Source: JANMZR01 sp031383555 (GTDB taxonomy: Bacteria; Bacteroidota; Bacteroidia; Cytophagales; Spirosomataceae). Taken from it: DNA of 11,276 bases. The number at the start of each line of letters is the position of its first letter. Positions within the stretch are counted from its first letter, which is position 1. The notes below the pieces were generated by a model. It was given only the letters and a program-made list of their open reading frames with translations. It was not told the DNA's origin and ran no database searches. A program made the translations under genes and the position numbers. The stretch spans positions 1 through 11,276 of the forward strand of contig JANMZR010000427.1 in NCBI GenBank assembly GCA_031383555.1, written 5' to 3'. This document shows positions 1 through 7,223 of this stretch, piece after piece.

Positions 1-1617
1 ATTTTTGGCCATTCCACAGTTATCCCACATTATTTTACCTAACTTTTTGTGGAAATAATCTACAGATTTAGAGCCTTTTATGTTGATTAAAGTATTTAAT
101 TTTTCTTGCACTAATTTTTCAGCCTCCACAAATTCTGGAACATCCGTTGGAATTGGCTTTGTACGAATATCTGACGAAAGGTAGGCGCCAATTGTATAAG
201 GAATCACAAAATAACCATCAGCTAAACCTTGCATTAAAGCTGAGGCACCCAATCTATTGGCACCGTGGTCAGAGAAATTGGCCTCACCCAATGCATATAG
301 GCCTGGTATTGAGGTCATTAAATTATAGTCAACCCAAAGGCCTCCCATTGTATAATGCACAGCGGGGTATATTCTCATAGGAAGTTGATAAGGATCTTCA
401 CCAGTAATTTGCTTGTACATGTCAAATAAATTACCATATTTTTCTTTAACCACCTCTTTACCTAGTTCTTTTATTTCTTGGTCCGAGGCATTGTGTATAT
501 TCTTTTTGTTTACTTCAGCTTTACCGTAACGAAGTATAGCATCTGAAAAATCTAAATAAACTGCCATTTTTGAAGTACCTACTCCATACCCTTCATCGCA
601 ACGCTCTTTAGCCGCACGAGAAGCGATGTCACGAGGTACTAAATTACCGAAAGCGGGGTAACGGCGCTCCAAATAATAATCACGCTCATCTTCAGGAATA
701 TCGTTACCGAGTCTAGTATCATTGATTTTTTTGGGGACCCAAATTCTTCCATCATTTCGCAATGATTCAGACATTAAAGTCAATTTCGACTGATGCTCGC
801 CAGAAACAGGAATACAAGTGGGGTGAATTTGAGTATAACACGGATTTCCAAAAAATGCACCCTGTTTATGTGCTTTCCAGGCAGCAGTAACATTGGAACC
901 CATGGCATTGGTACTCAGGTAAAAAACGTTGCCATAACCACCAGTACACAATAAAACTGCATGACCAAAATGTCGCTCAAGCTTGCCTGTTACTAAATCT
1001 CTAGCGATTATTCCTCTAGCCTTTCCATCTATTTTTACTACTTCCATCATCTCATGACGGGTGTACATTTCAATAGTACCTAATCCAATTTGACGTTGTA
1101 ATGCCGAGTAAGCTCCTAATAATAATTGTTGCCCAGTTTGCCCCGCTGCGTAAAAAGTGCGCTGCACCTGAGTTCCTCCGAATGAACGATTGGAAAGTAA
1201 GCCACCATATTCACGTGCAAAAGGTACACCTTGCGCTACACATTGGTCAATTATACTTCCAGAAACTTCAGCAAGTCGGTGCACATTGCCTTCTCTTGCT
1301 CTATAATCGCCTCCTTTTATGGTATCATAAAACAAGCGATATACAGAATCGCCATCATTTTGATAATTTTTTGATGCATTGATGCCACCTTGAGCTGCAA
1401 TTGAATGGGCTCTACGAGGTGAGTCTTGATAACAAAACGCTTTCACTTTATAACCCATTTCAGCCAATGAAGCTGCTGCGGAAGCACCTGCAAGGCCAGT
1501 TCCTACCACAATAATTTCAATATTTCGTTTATTGGCAGGATTTACCAGTGGAACTGAAGCCTTGTATTTAGTCCACTTTTTGTCAATTTCGCCCGCAGGT
1601 ATTTTTGAATCTAACAT
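1..1617 (-). CDS. sdhA: Succinate dehydrogenase/fumarate reductase flavoprotein subunit (partial, 3' end off left edge)
   Basis: This is the catalytic subunit of complex II, which oxidises succinate to fumarate with covalently bound FAD on the cytoplasmic face of the inner membrane. My own translation from the ATG at 1617 stays open for 539 codons to base 1; relatives are roughly 640 residues, so about 100 C-terminal residues are missing. Visible motifs are the FAD-binding GTGLAG (39-44), HSIAAQGGIN with the presumed FAD-linking His71, QIHPT (His265), VPRD (Arg329, matching the proton-shuttle arginine of the family), HYTMGG (His421) and HGANRLG (Arg455). All key catalytic residues are therefore present. 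The gene lies 100 bp downstream of sdhC in the same direction, and sdhB is expected next, outside the window. The direction of catalysis cannot be read from sequence; an aerobic dehydrogenase role is inferred from the neighbouring complex I genes. Confidence 0.97.
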   Translation of the reverse strand, partial: MLDSKIPAGEIDKKWTKYKASVPLVNPANKRNIEIIVVGTGLAGASAAASLAEMGYKVKAFCYQDSPRRAHSIAAQGGINASKNYQNDGDSVYRLFYDTIKGGDYRAREGNVHRLAEVSGSIIDQCVAQGVPFAREYGGLLSNRSFGGTQVQRTFYAAGQTGQQLLLGAYSALQRQIGLGTIEMYTRHEMMEVVKIDGKARGIIARDLVTGKLERHFGHAVLLCTGGYGNVFYLSTNAMGSNVTAAWKAHKQGAFFGNPCYTQIHPTCIPVSGEHQSKLTLMSESLRNDGRIWVPKKINDTRLGNDIPEDERDYYLERRYPAFGNLVPRDIASRAAKERCDEGYGVGTSKMAVYLDFSDAILRYGKAEVNKKNIHNASDQEIKELGKEVVKEKYGNLFDMYKQITGEDPYQLPMRIYPAVHYTMGGLWVDYNLMTSIPGLYALGEANFSDHGANRLGASALMQGLADGYFVIPYTIGAYLSSDIRTKPIPTDVPEFVEAEKLVQEKLNTLINIKGSKSVDYFHKKLGKIMWDNCGMAKN

Positions 1618-1645
1618 AAAAACTAGTTGTGAGTTATGTGTTGTA

Positions 1646-1672
1646 AGTTTTGAATACATATATTTCAAAACT
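1646..1672 (-). promoter_or_regulatory. Perfect stem-loop between sdhC and sdhA
   Basis: Nine-base arms agttttgaa (1646-1654) and ttcaaaact (1664-1672) are perfectly complementary around a 9-nt loop, in the 100-bp spacer between sdhC and sdhA. The transcript would fold here about 30 nt before the sdhA start. It has no following U-run and the stem is AT-rich, so it is not a convincing terminator. A role in mRNA processing or in setting the sdhC:sdhA ratio is only an inference. Confidence 0.35.
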
Positions 1673-1717
1673 CAAATTATTTTTAATATTTTTTCTATTT
1701 AATAAACAAATCAATTA

Positions 1718-2386
1718 TTATTTAATCCAACCCAAATACATTGAAACTGGCATTAAAGCAAATATTAAGGGTATTAAAATAGAAAACCCAAAACCAATAG
1801 ATTTTATCAAAGGCAAATATTTTGGATGATTAAAACCCAATGTTTGGAATGCACTTTGAAAGCCGTGTAATAAATGATACGCCAATGAAATACAACCTAA
1901 TACATAAACAATTACAATCCATAAATGTTGGAAAACTTCCTTCATTTCTCCAAATAAAGTTTCTTTACCACTTGTTATCTCATCCGTAAGCCTACTTACT
2001 ACCCAAAAGTGACGTAAATGCAAAATCAAGAAAATCAATAAAAGTGTTCCTAATAGGCCCATCGATCTTGAATACCAGGGACTAGTTTCACTTGAAACCA
2101 TTGCATAGCCAACTGGCCGTTTTTTATTATTCTGTGACCAAAGTACTAAGCCATCGACTATGTGTAGCAATAAACCAACAAAAAGCCCAATTTCGGCAGT
2201 ACGAATGAAAAAATTTGAGCCCATAAATTCGGCAGCATGCTCAAAAGTGACACCACCATCATTTAAAAAAATAGTTGCATTAATGCCACAATGGACCATT
2301 AAAAATGAAATAAGAAAAAGACCAGTAAGCCCCATAATGAGCTTTTTGCCTAAAGTACTTGTTAGTGATTTTGTGAGCCAAGACAT
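1718..2386 (-). CDS. sdhC: Succinate dehydrogenase cytochrome b subunit (single-polypeptide membrane anchor)
   Basis: This is the membrane anchor of complex II. It carries haem b and passes electrons from the iron-sulfur subunit to quinone. The 222-residue protein starts MSWLTKSLTS and has about five hydrophobic helices (roughly 15-40, 60-83, 108-130, 152-178, 195-219). This is the one-subunit, di-haem layout known from Wolinella and Bacillus type B enzymes and usual in Bacteroidota. Histidines inside or at the ends of helices (His32, His75, His123/His126, His171, His174) can supply four axial haem ligands; which ones do so is inferred by analogy. I chose the ATG at 2386 because the only longer in-frame start is a GTG at 2434, and the added 16 residues would be a lysine/arginine-rich translation of a short DNA repeat. 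sdhA follows after 100 bp, so the two are probably co-transcribed. Confidence 0.93.
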   Translation of the reverse strand: MSWLTKSLTSTLGKKLIMGLTGLFLISFLMVHCGINATIFLNDGGVTFEHAAEFMGSNFFIRTAEIGLFVGLLLHIVDGLVLWSQNNKKRPVGYAMVSSETSPWYSRSMGLLGTLLLIFLILHLRHFWVVSRLTDEITSGKETLFGEMKEVFQHLWIVIVYVLGCISLAYHLLHGFQSAFQTLGFNHPKYLPLIKSIGFGFSILIPLIFALMPVSMYLGWIK

Positions 2387-2389
2387 GCG

Positions 2390-2431
2390 ATTTCGGATTT
2401 TGTATTTCGGATTACGGAATTTCTTATTCCG
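2390..2431. repeat. Degenerate ATTTCGGATT tandem repeat with small hairpin in the sdhC leader
   Basis: The ten-base unit ATTTCGGATT occurs exactly at 2390-2399 and again at 2404-2413, a period of 14. It runs into a third related piece containing the inverted repeat CGGAAT-ttctt-ATTCCG (2415-2431). The tract ends three bases before the sdhC ATG on the minus strand, so it would lie in the 5' leader of the sdh mRNA. The copies are seen directly; any function is unknown. Confidence 0.6.
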
Positions 2432-2459
2432 CACATTTTTTTATTCATCAAATAATATT

Positions 2460-2491
2460 CAAAACTACATACCAAAGTGGTTTAATGCAAT
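2460..2491 (-). promoter_or_regulatory. Candidate promoter of the sdh operon
   Basis: Read on the minus strand, TAGTTTTG (2467-2460) matches the Bacteroidota -7 consensus TAnnTTTG exactly. An ATTG (2491-2488) lies 20 bp upstream where the -33 TTTG element is expected. Transcription would start near 2454, giving a leader of about 68 nt that contains the repeat tract. The match is by eye in a very AT-rich region, where chance hits are common. Confidence 0.45.
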
Positions 2492-2601
2492 TAAAATATA
2501 ACTTTTGATAACAATATTGATAATTTCGATATTATTTATAAATAAGTTTATATTTTTAGAAGAATATAATAGAGCAAAAATAAATTATTGTGATGAATTG
2601 G

Positions 2602-2609
2602 TAACTTTG
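2602..2609 (+). promoter_or_regulatory. Candidate -7 element for the T9SS cargo gene
   Basis: TAACTTTG is an exact match to the Bacteroidota -7 consensus TAnnTTTG on the plus strand. I see no TTTG at the expected -33 distance, and the resulting leader would be about 175 nt, so this is a weak candidate. Confidence 0.25.
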
Positions 2610-2790
2610 TGAAAATACAAAAAAATCGTGTTTCGAATAGAATTTATTTGAAACAAGGTCGTTTTATTTAAAAATCTAATTCGGAGAATAAAATAATTTT
2701 CCAAAACATTAAAAAAACAAGTCTAGTTTTATTCATGTTTTGAATGAAATAACTAATAAAATTGTGCGTAATTGCTACCAAAACTTGTAT

Positions 2791-5640
2791 ATGAAAAACA
2801 AAATATATTATCTTTTTCTGAATCTTTTCTTTTTTCTCTTATTTCTTTCTTCAGATTTATTTGCTACCCACCTCAGAGGAGGTGAAATTACCTTAAAAAG
2901 AAAATCTGAAAATGCATTAACCTATACTATAACTATAACAACCTATACGGATGCAATTGGTGGCATTGGTGCTAACAACAACCAAAATAAGCTTGACAAT
3001 AATGGACTAAAAATATACAATAATGGCGTTTTGGTTGCAGAAATGGAGCCAGTTAGAATTAGCAGATCAAACTTAAATAGAGAAACTGAGAAAAATGTAT
3101 ATTCAATTGACTATACATTTCGAGCCAATGGAACCTATCTTATTGGCGCAAATATTCGTAATAGAAATGAGGGAGTAATAAATATGAAAGAGTCAGTACA
3201 AACTAGCTTTTATATTGAAACTTTGGTCGTAATTAACTCTGAATTAGGCCTTAATGGAACTCCCCTTTTATTGAACCCAGCAGTTGACTTTACAGCGGCA
3301 ATTGGACAAAGATTTATTCATAACTCCAACGCTTATGATGCTGAAGGAGATAGTTTGGCTTATCGATTGATTATTCCACGACAAATTCCTGATAATTCGG
3401 CTACACCTAAACAAGTAACCGACTATCGTGACCCTACACAAGCACCAGCTGGCGGAAAAGATGAATTAGGACTGAAAACAGCTACTTTTAGAATAGATAG
3501 CCTTACAGGAGACCTTGTATGGGATGCGCCCGCAGCCAAAGGCCAATATAATGTAGCCTTTGAAATATTAGAATACAGGAATGGTGTATTGATATCGATA
3601 ACCGTTCGTGACATGCAAATAATAGTTAAAGAAGGAGTAAATAAAAGACCAATTTTGGAGCTTCCTGATGAGATATGTATACAGGCAGGCGAAAGAGTGA
3701 ATGTAATTATTAAAGCTAGTGATAAGGAAAACCATCCGATTGTAATTACTTCAGTAGGTCCTGTTTATAAAAACACTGACCCTCCTGTAAATAATATACC
3801 GCCCATTCAGTTCATTGCAACGCCTTACGCAACATTTACTTCAAGTAGCACACCAAAGGTAAATGCAACAGGTACATTCGATTGGCAAACTTCATGTGAC
3901 CATATTCGAGCCAAAGCCTATGAGGTATTATTTAAAGTAGAGGATAGCCCTGGTGGCACTGAACCAAAACTTACTGACTCGAAAACTTGGCGCATTAGAA
4001 TAGTGGCACCATCAATTTTAGGATTTGTTGGAAAACCAAAAGGCTCTGGAGCGGTTGAACTTAGTTGGACAAAATATAACTGTGCATTGCCTGGCGCCGA
4101 AATACTTGTTTATCGTAAAGTTGGTTGTACCCCCTTCGTAGCCAATTCTTGTTTTGGAGGTATTCCCTTAAATTTAGGATATACATTAATAGATACGATT
4201 CCTATTGAAACTACCTCATATGTTGATAAAGGCCTCAGCAACAACGTATTGTATAGCTATAGATTGGTGGTAAGATTTGCTGAAGCTACAGGTGGTGGTG
4301 AAGGAATAGTTTCCAAAGAAGTCTGTTTAGATGTACCCCTTCAAATGCCTGTTATTACCAATGTTTCAATAGAAAAAACTAGTAAAACTAATGGTGAGGT
4401 TTTTGTAAAATGGACAAGACCTTTAGGCTTTTTACCAGATGGTGTAGTAGGGCCTTACCAATACAGAGTGAATAGAGCAGAAGGTAATGGCTCTTTCACT
4501 CCCATCAAATCAATAAATACCGATATAGTTTCCAGTAACGCCGACACTCTTTTTACGGATACAGGTGTAAATACTTCAGATAAAGTATATAATTACAATA
4601 TCGAATTATGGTATACTAAAAACGGAGTATTCACTTTGCTGGATGGCACTTTACCGGCAGCCACAGTGAGGCTAACCCCGATACCATCTGATAAAGCTAT
4701 TATTTTGAAGTGGGTTGCAAATGTACCTTGGAGTAATGACAATCAAAAGCATGTAGTTTACAGAGAAACCACACCTGGTATTTTCAATATTATTGCAGAA
4801 GTGTTGGTGTCAGATGCAAAATCATATACTTATACCGATAATGGTCAGGATACTTATGCTGCAGATGGAGTAAATAATTTGGTTTTGGATACAGAAACTA
4901 GTTATTGTTATAAAGTATTAACGGTTGGTGCCTACAACAATATTAAGGCGATAAGCCAACTATTACTTAACAATTCACAAATAATTTGTGCATCGGCAAA
5001 AAATTTCGTAAAACCTTGCCCACCAGTACTTAAAGTGAATGAACTAAAATGCGAGGAGTTAAAAACTATTTCTTGTAATTCAATAAATTTTGAAAATATA
5101 TTAAGCTGGACAACCGCACAAGGCAGTAATTGTGACACAACATACCGAGGCTTCCATGTTTACTACGCCCGCTATGAAGGTGATGCATTAGTTAAAGTTG
5201 CTTCTTTAATGGATGGCAGTTTAAGGAAGTTTTCTCATACTGGCATATCCTCATTTGCGGGGTGTTATTATATTACTGCAATCAATAAATTTGGTAATGA
5301 GAGTGACCCAAGCAACAAAGTTTGTAAAGATAATTGCACGGATTTTCTACAATTTCCAAATGTAATTACACCCAATAACGATGGTAAAAACGATGATTTT
5401 CAGCCTATGTATTGTGCTCTTTTTGTAAAAAGTATAAGCTATAGCGTAGTTAACCGAAATGGTGCAGCTGTATTCAAAAGCCAAAGTACTGACCCTTTAA
5501 TAAAATGGCCGGGTGTAAATAACGAGGGTGTTGAGCTTCCAGTTGGTATTTATTATTATCAAGCAGAAGTAACATTTGACCGCTTACAAAAGAACCCGCC
5601 AAAGCAAAAAGTAAAAGGTTGGGTGGAGATAATAAGATAA
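2791..5640 (+). CDS. Secreted multidomain protein with gliding-motility/T9SS type B C-terminal domain
   Basis: This 949-residue protein is predicted to be exported by Sec and then carried across the outer membrane by the type IX secretion system. The signal peptide is residues 1-25 (hydrophobic core LFLNLFFFLLFLSS, cleavage after LFA). The mature protein begins THLRGGEI, an opening I recall from other large Bacteroidota surface proteins. Next come two cadherin/Ig-like stretches (about 153-281 and 287-407, with NAYDAEGDSLAYRL and KASDKENHPI). Four fibronectin III-like units follow, each with a conserved Trp (W426, W542, W641, W773). The last 95 residues fit the CHU_C/TIGR04131 type B sorting domain: FPNVITPNNDGKNDDF, VNRNGAAVF, a W-G motif, PVGIYYY and a final GWVEIIR. 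The mature part is cysteine-rich, fitting an extracellular disulfide-bonded protein. I chose the ATG at 2791 because the upstream in-frame TTG at 2740 would put 17 polar residues before the signal peptide. No enzymatic domain is visible; an adhesion or surface-structure role is inferred. Confidence 0.88.
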   Translation: MKNKIYYLFLNLFFFLLFLSSDLFATHLRGGEITLKRKSENALTYTITITTYTDAIGGIGANNNQNKLDNNGLKIYNNGVLVAEMEPVRISRSNLNRETEKNVYSIDYTFRANGTYLIGANIRNRNEGVINMKESVQTSFYIETLVVINSELGLNGTPLLLNPAVDFTAAIGQRFIHNSNAYDAEGDSLAYRLIIPRQIPDNSATPKQVTDYRDPTQAPAGGKDELGLKTATFRIDSLTGDLVWDAPAAKGQYNVAFEILEYRNGVLISITVRDMQIIVKEGVNKRPILELPDEICIQAGERVNVIIKASDKENHPIVITSVGPVYKNTDPPVNNIPPIQFIATPYATFTSSSTPKVNATGTFDWQTSCDHIRAKAYEVLFKVEDSPGGTEPKLTDSKTWRIRIVAPSILGFVGKPKGSGAVELSWTKYNCALPGAEILVYRKVGCTPFVANSCFGGIPLNLGYTLIDTIPIETTSYVDKGLSNNVLYSYRLVVRFAEATGGGEGIVSKEVCLDVPLQMPVITNVSIEKTSKTNGEVFVKWTRPLGFLPDGVVGPYQYRVNRAEGNGSFTPIKSINTDIVSSNADTLFTDTGVNTSDKVYNYNIELWYTKNGVFTLLDGTLPAATVRLTPIPSDKAIILKWVANVPWSNDNQKHVVYRETTPGIFNIIAEVLVSDAKSYTYTDNGQDTYAADGVNNLVLDTETSYCYKVLTVGAYNNIKAISQLLLNNSQIICASAKNFVKPCPPVLKVNELKCEELKTISCNSINFENILSWTTAQGSNCDTTYRGFHVYYARYEGDALVKVASLMDGSLRKFSHTGISSFAGCYYITAINKFGNESDPSNKVCKDNCTDFLQFPNVITPNNDGKNDDFQPMYCALFVKSISYSVVNRNGAAVFKSQSTDPLIKWPGVNNEGVELPVGIYYYQAEVTFDRLQKNPPKQKVKGWVEIIR

Positions 5641-5665
5641 GTTTGGGGCGGATTTTGGGAGTTTA

Positions 5666-5705
5666 TTTTTGTAAGAACACGCCTAAAAGTGTGTTCCTAC
5701 AAAAA
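5666..5705. terminator. Strong hairpin at the convergent gene junction
   Basis: Fifteen-base arms 5666-5680 (tttttgtaagaacac) and 5691-5705 (gtgttcctacaaaaa) pair throughout except one position (5674/5697). That position is an A-C mismatch in plus-strand RNA but a G-U wobble in minus-strand RNA, so the fold is complete on the minus side. The T-run and A-run flanks are typical of two-way terminators between convergent genes. The stop codon of the DCC gene (5697-5699) lies inside the right arm. It follows the plus-strand gene by 25 bases. Confidence 0.65.
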
Positions 5706-6119
5706 CCTGTCCTTTTCCGACACAGTTGCAATGCGACAGGTTTCTTTTTTTCCAAAAAAACGGTAACGATTTTTAGATACAAAATCGTAGATTATATTTA
5801 AAAAACTAATAGGAAATATTTGAAAAACACTCAAATAAGACCAAGGTTTTTTCAAAAATGGGGCTAATTGCAAGCTGCCCTCAGATTTTTCAAACAAGTT
5901 CCCTTTGTAAATTACATAGGAAGTTTCAAGTTTTTCAACATTTATACCATAGCTTTTAAGTAATATTTGAGCAGGAGGCGATTGGATAGAACCAAATATT
6001 ATATCAGGAGATTTTTCATGCTTTAAAATAAAATCAACTGCACCATTACAAAGATTACAATATCCGTCAAAGAGAAAGATTGGATTATTCTTATACTCGA
6101 AATTTTCAATTTCACTCAT
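5697..6119 (-). CDS. DCC-family thiol-disulfide oxidoreductase-like protein (DUF393)
   Basis: A 140-residue protein of the DUF393/DCC family, small thioredoxin-like proteins named for a conserved Asp-Cys-Cys pattern. It shows FDGYCNLCNG (residues 17-26), with the CxxC pair Cys21/Cys24 next to Asp18, then the family C-terminal block YDFVSKNRYRFFGKK followed by ETCRIATVSEKDRFL. Its length is normal for the family and it appears complete. A disulfide or redox role is inferred from the CxxC motif; substrates in this family are not well established. I chose the ATG at 6119; the longer frame would begin at a TTG at 6164 and add 15 residues without family similarity. No signal peptide is visible, so it is probably cytoplasmic. 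It lies 56 bp downstream of the SPFH gene and may be co-transcribed, though a possible own promoter sits in the gap. Its last codons form part of a terminator hairpin. Confidence 0.85.
   Translation of the reverse strand: MSEIENFEYKNNPIFLFDGYCNLCNGAVDFILKHEKSPDIIFGSIQSPPAQILLKSYGINVEKLETSYVIYKGNLFEKSEGSLQLAPFLKKPWSYLSVFQIFPISFLNIIYDFVSKNRYRFFGKKETCRIATVSEKDRFL
5703..5751. terminator. Intrinsic terminator inside the 3' end of the DCC gene
   Basis: The arms aaacctgtc (5703-5711) and gacaggttt (5735-5743) are perfectly complementary around a 23-nt loop. On the plus strand they are followed by C and then seven Ts (5745-5751), a classical intrinsic terminator for the secreted-protein gene. On the minus strand the stem runs into five Ts, so it could also act for the opposite transcript. 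It overlaps the minus-strand codons for about the last 18 residues of the DCC protein. Confidence 0.6.
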
Positions 6120-6152
6120 ACAATAATTAAAAGACCAAAACTTCCTGAAACT

Positions 6153-6160
6153 CAAAACTA
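6153..6160 (-). promoter_or_regulatory. Candidate -7 element for the DCC gene
   Basis: On the minus strand this reads TAGTTTTG, an exact TAnnTTTG match identical to the candidate sdh -7 box, 33 bases before the ATG at 6119. No -33 TTTG is found at about 20 bp spacing. It could give the DCC gene its own transcript apart from the SPFH gene, but chance occurrence is quite possible. Confidence 0.25.
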
Positions 6161-6175
6161 ACAAACTTTTTTGAC

Positions 6176-7081
6176 CTATTTATCTCCCAAAATAATAGGG
6201 GTATTTCCTTTGCCACCTAAAATAATAACTTTAGCATTAGGTGAAAGTGCAAGCTCTTTTTGTGCCTTTATTTGTTCATATTGAAGCTGCTTATCGCTTA
6301 GACCAGTCGACAGTATTTTTTGATAATCGGCAATACCTTGTGCCTCAACACGCTTACGCTCAGCTTCTTGCTTTTCTTTTTGCAATACAAACTGCATTTT
6401 TTGGGCGTCTTGCTCTGCATTTATTTTTGACTCAATTGTAGTTTTTACTGACTGCGGCAACATAATATTTCTTATCAAAAGTTGCTCCAAAACAAGTCCT
6501 CTTTTCCCAAAATCAGCTTCAATAGTTTTGAATATCCTTTGTTGAAATTCTTCTCTTTTTGTTGAGTATAGTGCTACTGCATCATAAAAAACAGCATTGT
6601 CTCTAATTCTTGTTCTTGTAACAGGCCTTACAATTTTATCGGTATAGTCGGCACCAATTTTTCTTAAAATATCAGGTGCTTTTAAGGGATCAACTTTAAA
6701 GAGTACAGTAAGGTCAATTACCACCTCTAGTCCATCGGCAGTAAGCACTCTGATGGCGTCATCACCTAATTTGTCGCCTTCGTCGTGGACCGCTGACATT
6801 GTATAATTTAATGTTTTCACATCAATTTTTGTAACATTTACCAAAGGATTCACAAAATTAAGTCCACTTGTGAGTACTTCATCTTGTATTTTCCCAAACA
6901 GAGATTTTACACCAACTTGGCCAGCATCTATCTGCCGGATACTCGATGTAAGTATACCAATTATTGCAATGGCAAGTCCTGCAATTTTAACTGGCCTTGA
7001 ATAACGGCTAAATACCAATGAAGGTGTGTTTATGGCAAATCCTATTAATAATACGATAACACCAATTACAATGAAAAACAT
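6176..7081 (-). CDS. SPFH/prohibitin-family membrane protein
   Basis: A 301-residue protein of the SPFH (stomatin/prohibitin/flotillin/HflK) superfamily, whose members form large ring or cage assemblies on membranes and often control proteases or organise membrane domains. Two hydrophobic N-terminal helices (about 2-17 and 31-47) precede the SPFH domain (about 48-220). Recognisable parts are RQIDAGQVGVKSLFGKI, GLNFVNPLV, the VRPVTRTRIRD segment (151-161) and LVLEQLLIRNIMLPQSV. A charged helix rich in Lys/Glu/Gln (about 216-250) is the coiled-coil expected after the domain, and the tail ends in a glycine-rich GGKGNTPIILGDK. The domain order is closest to prohibitin-type proteins. There is no adjacent NfeD-like or protease gene to suggest a partner. 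The gene lies 142 bp downstream of the DUF2911 gene, with 56 bp to the DCC gene after it. The ATG start at 7081 places the hydrophobic helix at the very N-terminus. Confidence 0.9.
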   Translation of the reverse strand: MFFIVIGVIVLLIGFAINTPSLVFSRYSRPVKIAGLAIAIIGILTSSIRQIDAGQVGVKSLFGKIQDEVLTSGLNFVNPLVNVTKIDVKTLNYTMSAVHDEGDKLGDDAIRVLTADGLEVVIDLTVLFKVDPLKAPDILRKIGADYTDKIVRPVTRTRIRDNAVFYDAVALYSTKREEFQQRIFKTIEADFGKRGLVLEQLLIRNIMLPQSVKTTIESKINAEQDAQKMQFVLQKEKQEAERKRVEAQGIADYQKILSTGLSDKQLQYEQIKAQKELALSPNAKVIILGGKGNTPIILGDK

Positions 7082-7223
7082 ATTTTTTGTGTTTAGTTAG
7101 AAAAAAATCGATACAAATTTTAACGGTAAAATATTAAATTATTCGGTTATATGAAGAATGGTAATTTCATTGATAAATTAGGTTAAATAGCTTTTTAAGA
7201 AAAAATATTTTCCAGCAACGAAT

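Larger units (their letters stand above)
2387..2790. other. Divergent intergenic region between sdhC and the secreted-protein gene
   Basis: About 400 bp without a supported gene. Next to sdhC it holds a degenerate repeat (2390-2431) and a candidate sdh promoter (2460-2491, minus). In the middle is an AT-rich imperfect hairpin with arms 2513-2520 and 2526-2533 and one wobble pair. On the right are a plus-strand TAACTTTG box (2602-2609) and a second imperfect inverted repeat (2630-2636 with 2648-2654). The leader of the right-hand gene would be long, about 175 nt. No conserved small ORF or RNA family is recognisable by eye. Confidence 0.5.

Noticed and set aside
147..1382. Plus-strand open frames (147-380 and 1101-1382)
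   Set aside because: They lie antisense to sdhA, which has all its catalytic motifs in a single frame; their translations resemble nothing.
2387..2434. N-terminal extension of SdhC from a GTG start at 2434
   Set aside because: The 16 extra residues are a translation of the ATTTCGGATT repeat, the start is GTG, and the ATG at 2386 gives a normal SdhC N-terminus (MSWLTKSLTS).
2160..2501. Plus-strand frame of 113 codons opposite sdhC
   Set aside because: It is antisense to a well-supported membrane protein and its composition looks like a frame shadow.
2740..2790. Start of the secreted protein at the TTG at 2740
   Set aside because: It would place 17 polar residues ahead of a textbook signal peptide that begins at the ATG at 2791.
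6120..6164. Start of the DCC protein at a TTG at 6164
   Set aside because: The 15 added residues have no family similarity; the ATG at 6119 gives the usual length.
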